Program-made: the position numbers and the translations under genes
Notes under the pieces: model-generated
The model's input: the letters and a program-made list of their open reading frames with translations, nothing else
The model's database searches: none
Told to the model about the DNA's origin: nothing
Assembly (NCBI GenBank): GCA_028687415.1
Contig: JAQUAC010000147.1
Coordinates: 1-5,987 of the forward strand
Origin: Acidocella sp.
GTDB taxonomy: Bacteria > Pseudomonadota > Alphaproteobacteria > Acetobacterales > Acetobacteraceae
Direction: 5' to 3'
Length of the DNA stretch: 5,987 bases
In this document: positions 4,767-5,987 of the stretch, piece after piece
Position numbering within the stretch: position 1 is the first letter of the stretch
Layout: the number at the start of each line of letters is the position of its first letter

Positions 4767-5987
4767 GACCTCATCGCCCGTTATGACGGGCGCGTGCCGC
4801 GCTATACCAGCTACCCCACCGCGCCGCATTTCCACGCAGGCATTGGGGCGGATGTCTACGCCCAGTGGCTGGCCGAGCTGCCACGGGACGCGGAGATTTC
4901 CCTCTACATCCACGTGCCATTCTGCGACCGGCTGTGCCTCTACTGCGGCTGCAACACCAGCGTGGTGCGGCAGGAGCGGCCAAAACGCGCCTATGCCGTG
5001 CAGCTCATCCGTGAGCTGGACATGGTGGCAGACAAGCTTGGCCGCCGCGCCGTGGTGGCGCAGGTGCATTGGGGCGGCGGCACGCCCACGGCGCTGCCGG
5101 GTGACTGCCTCACCGGCATCATGGACCACATCCGCGCCCGCTTCACCCTGCGCGCGGATGCCGAGATTGCCATCGAGATCGACCCCACCTCGCTGACGCC
5201 GGAATCACTGGACGCGCTACGCCTGATGGGCGTGACCCGCGCCAGCCTGGGTGTGCAGGATTTCGACCCGAAAGTGCAGGAGGCCATCGGCCGCCAGCAA
5301 AGCTTCGCCGAGACCAAGAGCGCCGCCCTGGCGTTGCGCGGGCTGGGCATTGAGTCTCTCAACCTGGATCTGATCTACGGCCTGCCGCACCAGAGTGCTG
5401 AGTCCATCATCCATACCGCGCGCCAGGCGCTGAGTTTGCGGGCGGACCGCGTGGCCGTGTTCGGCTATGCGCATGTGCCTTGGATGAAGAAGCACCAATC
5501 GTTGATCCCGGATGCGAGCCTGCCGGGCGCGGAAGCCCGCTTCGCCCAGGCCAACGCCATGCGCCGGGTGCTGGAGGATGAGGGGGGCTACATCCCCGTC
5601 GGGCTGGACCATTTTGCCCTGCCCGGAGACGCCATGGCTGTCGCCGCCCAGGCCCGCCAGTTGCAGCGCAACTTCCAGGGTTACACCACGGACGCCGCCC
5701 CGGTGCTGCTGGGCATCGGCGCCAGCGCCATAGGCGCGCTGCCGCAGGGCTATGTACAGAACGCCTCCGCCGTGACTGCTTATGCTGCCTCCATCGAGCA
5801 GGGCAGCCTCGCCGTGGCGCGCGGCGTGGCGCTGACAGAGGATGACCGCCTGCGCCGCGGCGTCATCGAAAGCATCATGTGCGACCTCACCGCCGAGCTG
5901 ACCGGCGCCTTGCTGCTGCAGGCCGAGGTGCTGCGCGGTTTCGCTGCCGACGGGCTCGTGGAATGGGACGGACTGCGTGTGACCGTG
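4755..5987 (+). CDS. hemN: Oxygen-independent coproporphyrinogen III dehydrogenase, 3'-truncated by window edge
   Basis: Radical SAM enzyme converting coproporphyrinogen III to protoporphyrinogen IX without oxygen, in the cytoplasm, for heme synthesis under low oxygen. The frame stays open for 411 codons to the last base; the usual length is about 450, so roughly 40 residues are missing. The N-terminus has RYTSYPTAPHF (16-26). The cluster motif is CDRLCLYCGC, with Cys57, Cys61, Cys64 and the extra Cys66; Tyr51 corresponds to Tyr56 of E. coli HemN. WGGGTPT (106-112) is the SAM glycine motif, and RNFQGYTT (305-312) and GIGASAIG (320-327) are HemN signatures. The fourth Cys and YTSYPTAP opening distinguish it from HemW. 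ATG 4755 is chosen because the conserved N-terminus begins here; upstream in frame there is only a TTG at 4749, then a stop at 4713. There is no Shine-Dalgarno, which fits leaderless or coupled translation. An FNR/FixK-type box lies upstream. Confidence 0.95.
   Translation, partial: MNDADLIARYDGRVPRYTSYPTAPHFHAGIGADVYAQWLAELPRDAEISLYIHVPFCDRLCLYCGCNTSVVRQERPKRAYAVQLIRELDMVADKLGRRAVVAQVHWGGGTPTALPGDCLTGIMDHIRARFTLRADAEIAIEIDPTSLTPESLDALRLMGVTRASLGVQDFDPKVQEAIGRQQSFAETKSAALALRGLGIESLNLDLIYGLPHQSAESIIHTARQALSLRADRVAVFGYAHVPWMKKHQSLIPDASLPGAEARFAQANAMRRVLEDEGGYIPVGLDHFALPGDAMAVAAQARQLQRNFQGYTTDAAPVLLGIGASAIGALPQGYVQNASAVTAYAASIEQGSLAVARGVALTEDDRLRRGVIESIMCDLTAELTGALLLQAEVLRGFAADGLVEWDGLRVTV

Noticed and set aside
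4762..5196. Open frame of 144 codons starting just after the hemN start
   Set aside because: It is an out-of-phase shadow of hemN; the frame from 4755 carries the full radical SAM signature.

Overview
The window is a high-GC bacterial chromosome segment, most likely from an alphaproteobacterium of the family Acetobacteraceae. The taxon is inferred from three things: a siroheme sulfite reductase followed by a DUF934 gene, a Hint-domain surface-type protein of a kind common in Acetobacteraceae, and a FixK/FnrL-type box in front of hemN. All five genes read on the + strand, and two run off the window edges.

Layout. 1-1539 is the 3' part of a siroheme/[4Fe-4S] sulfite reductase gene (cysI-like). 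It overlaps by 14 nt a small DUF934 gene (1526-1915), and a strong intrinsic terminator (1970-2004) closes that operon. A 352-nt non-coding stretch follows, with a core that is only 15% GC at 2041-2100. It holds a possible promoter and a 15-bp palindrome. Next comes a monocistronic gene (2268-3614) for a protein with an N-terminal beta-solenoid-like repeat region and a C-terminal Hint (hedgehog/intein-type) domain. A 181-nt gap contains a GC-rich hairpin and a repeat-rich leader, then cysK (3796-4710). After a further 44 nt comes hemN (4755 to beyond 5987), the anaerobic coproporphyrinogen III dehydrogenase. hemN has no stop codon inside the window, so a search for closed reading frames would miss it.

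How the genes fit together. Sulfite reductase makes sulfide, and CysK fixes the sulfide into O-acetylserine to give cysteine. These two cysteine-synthesis steps are separated here by the Hint-protein gene, whose AT-rich upstream DNA and weaker codon bias look accessory. hemN is probably controlled separately from cysK: an FNR/FixK-type box overlaps the cysK stop codon.

Most interesting signals. (1) A 13-bp hairpin with one bulged base encloses the hemN start codon, 13 nt downstream of the FNR/FixK box. Class II spacing from the box would put transcription initiation almost exactly on the ATG. This suggests a leaderless FNR-dependent mRNA, and a cysK read-through mRNA whose hemN start is masked. 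(2) The cysK leader holds one TTCTCCA and two TGGAGAA copies, the second being the cysK Shine-Dalgarno, so alternative pairings are possible. (3) The Hint protein may be a self-processing surface protein. Items 1 and 2 are structural readings of the sequence and their function is inferred.
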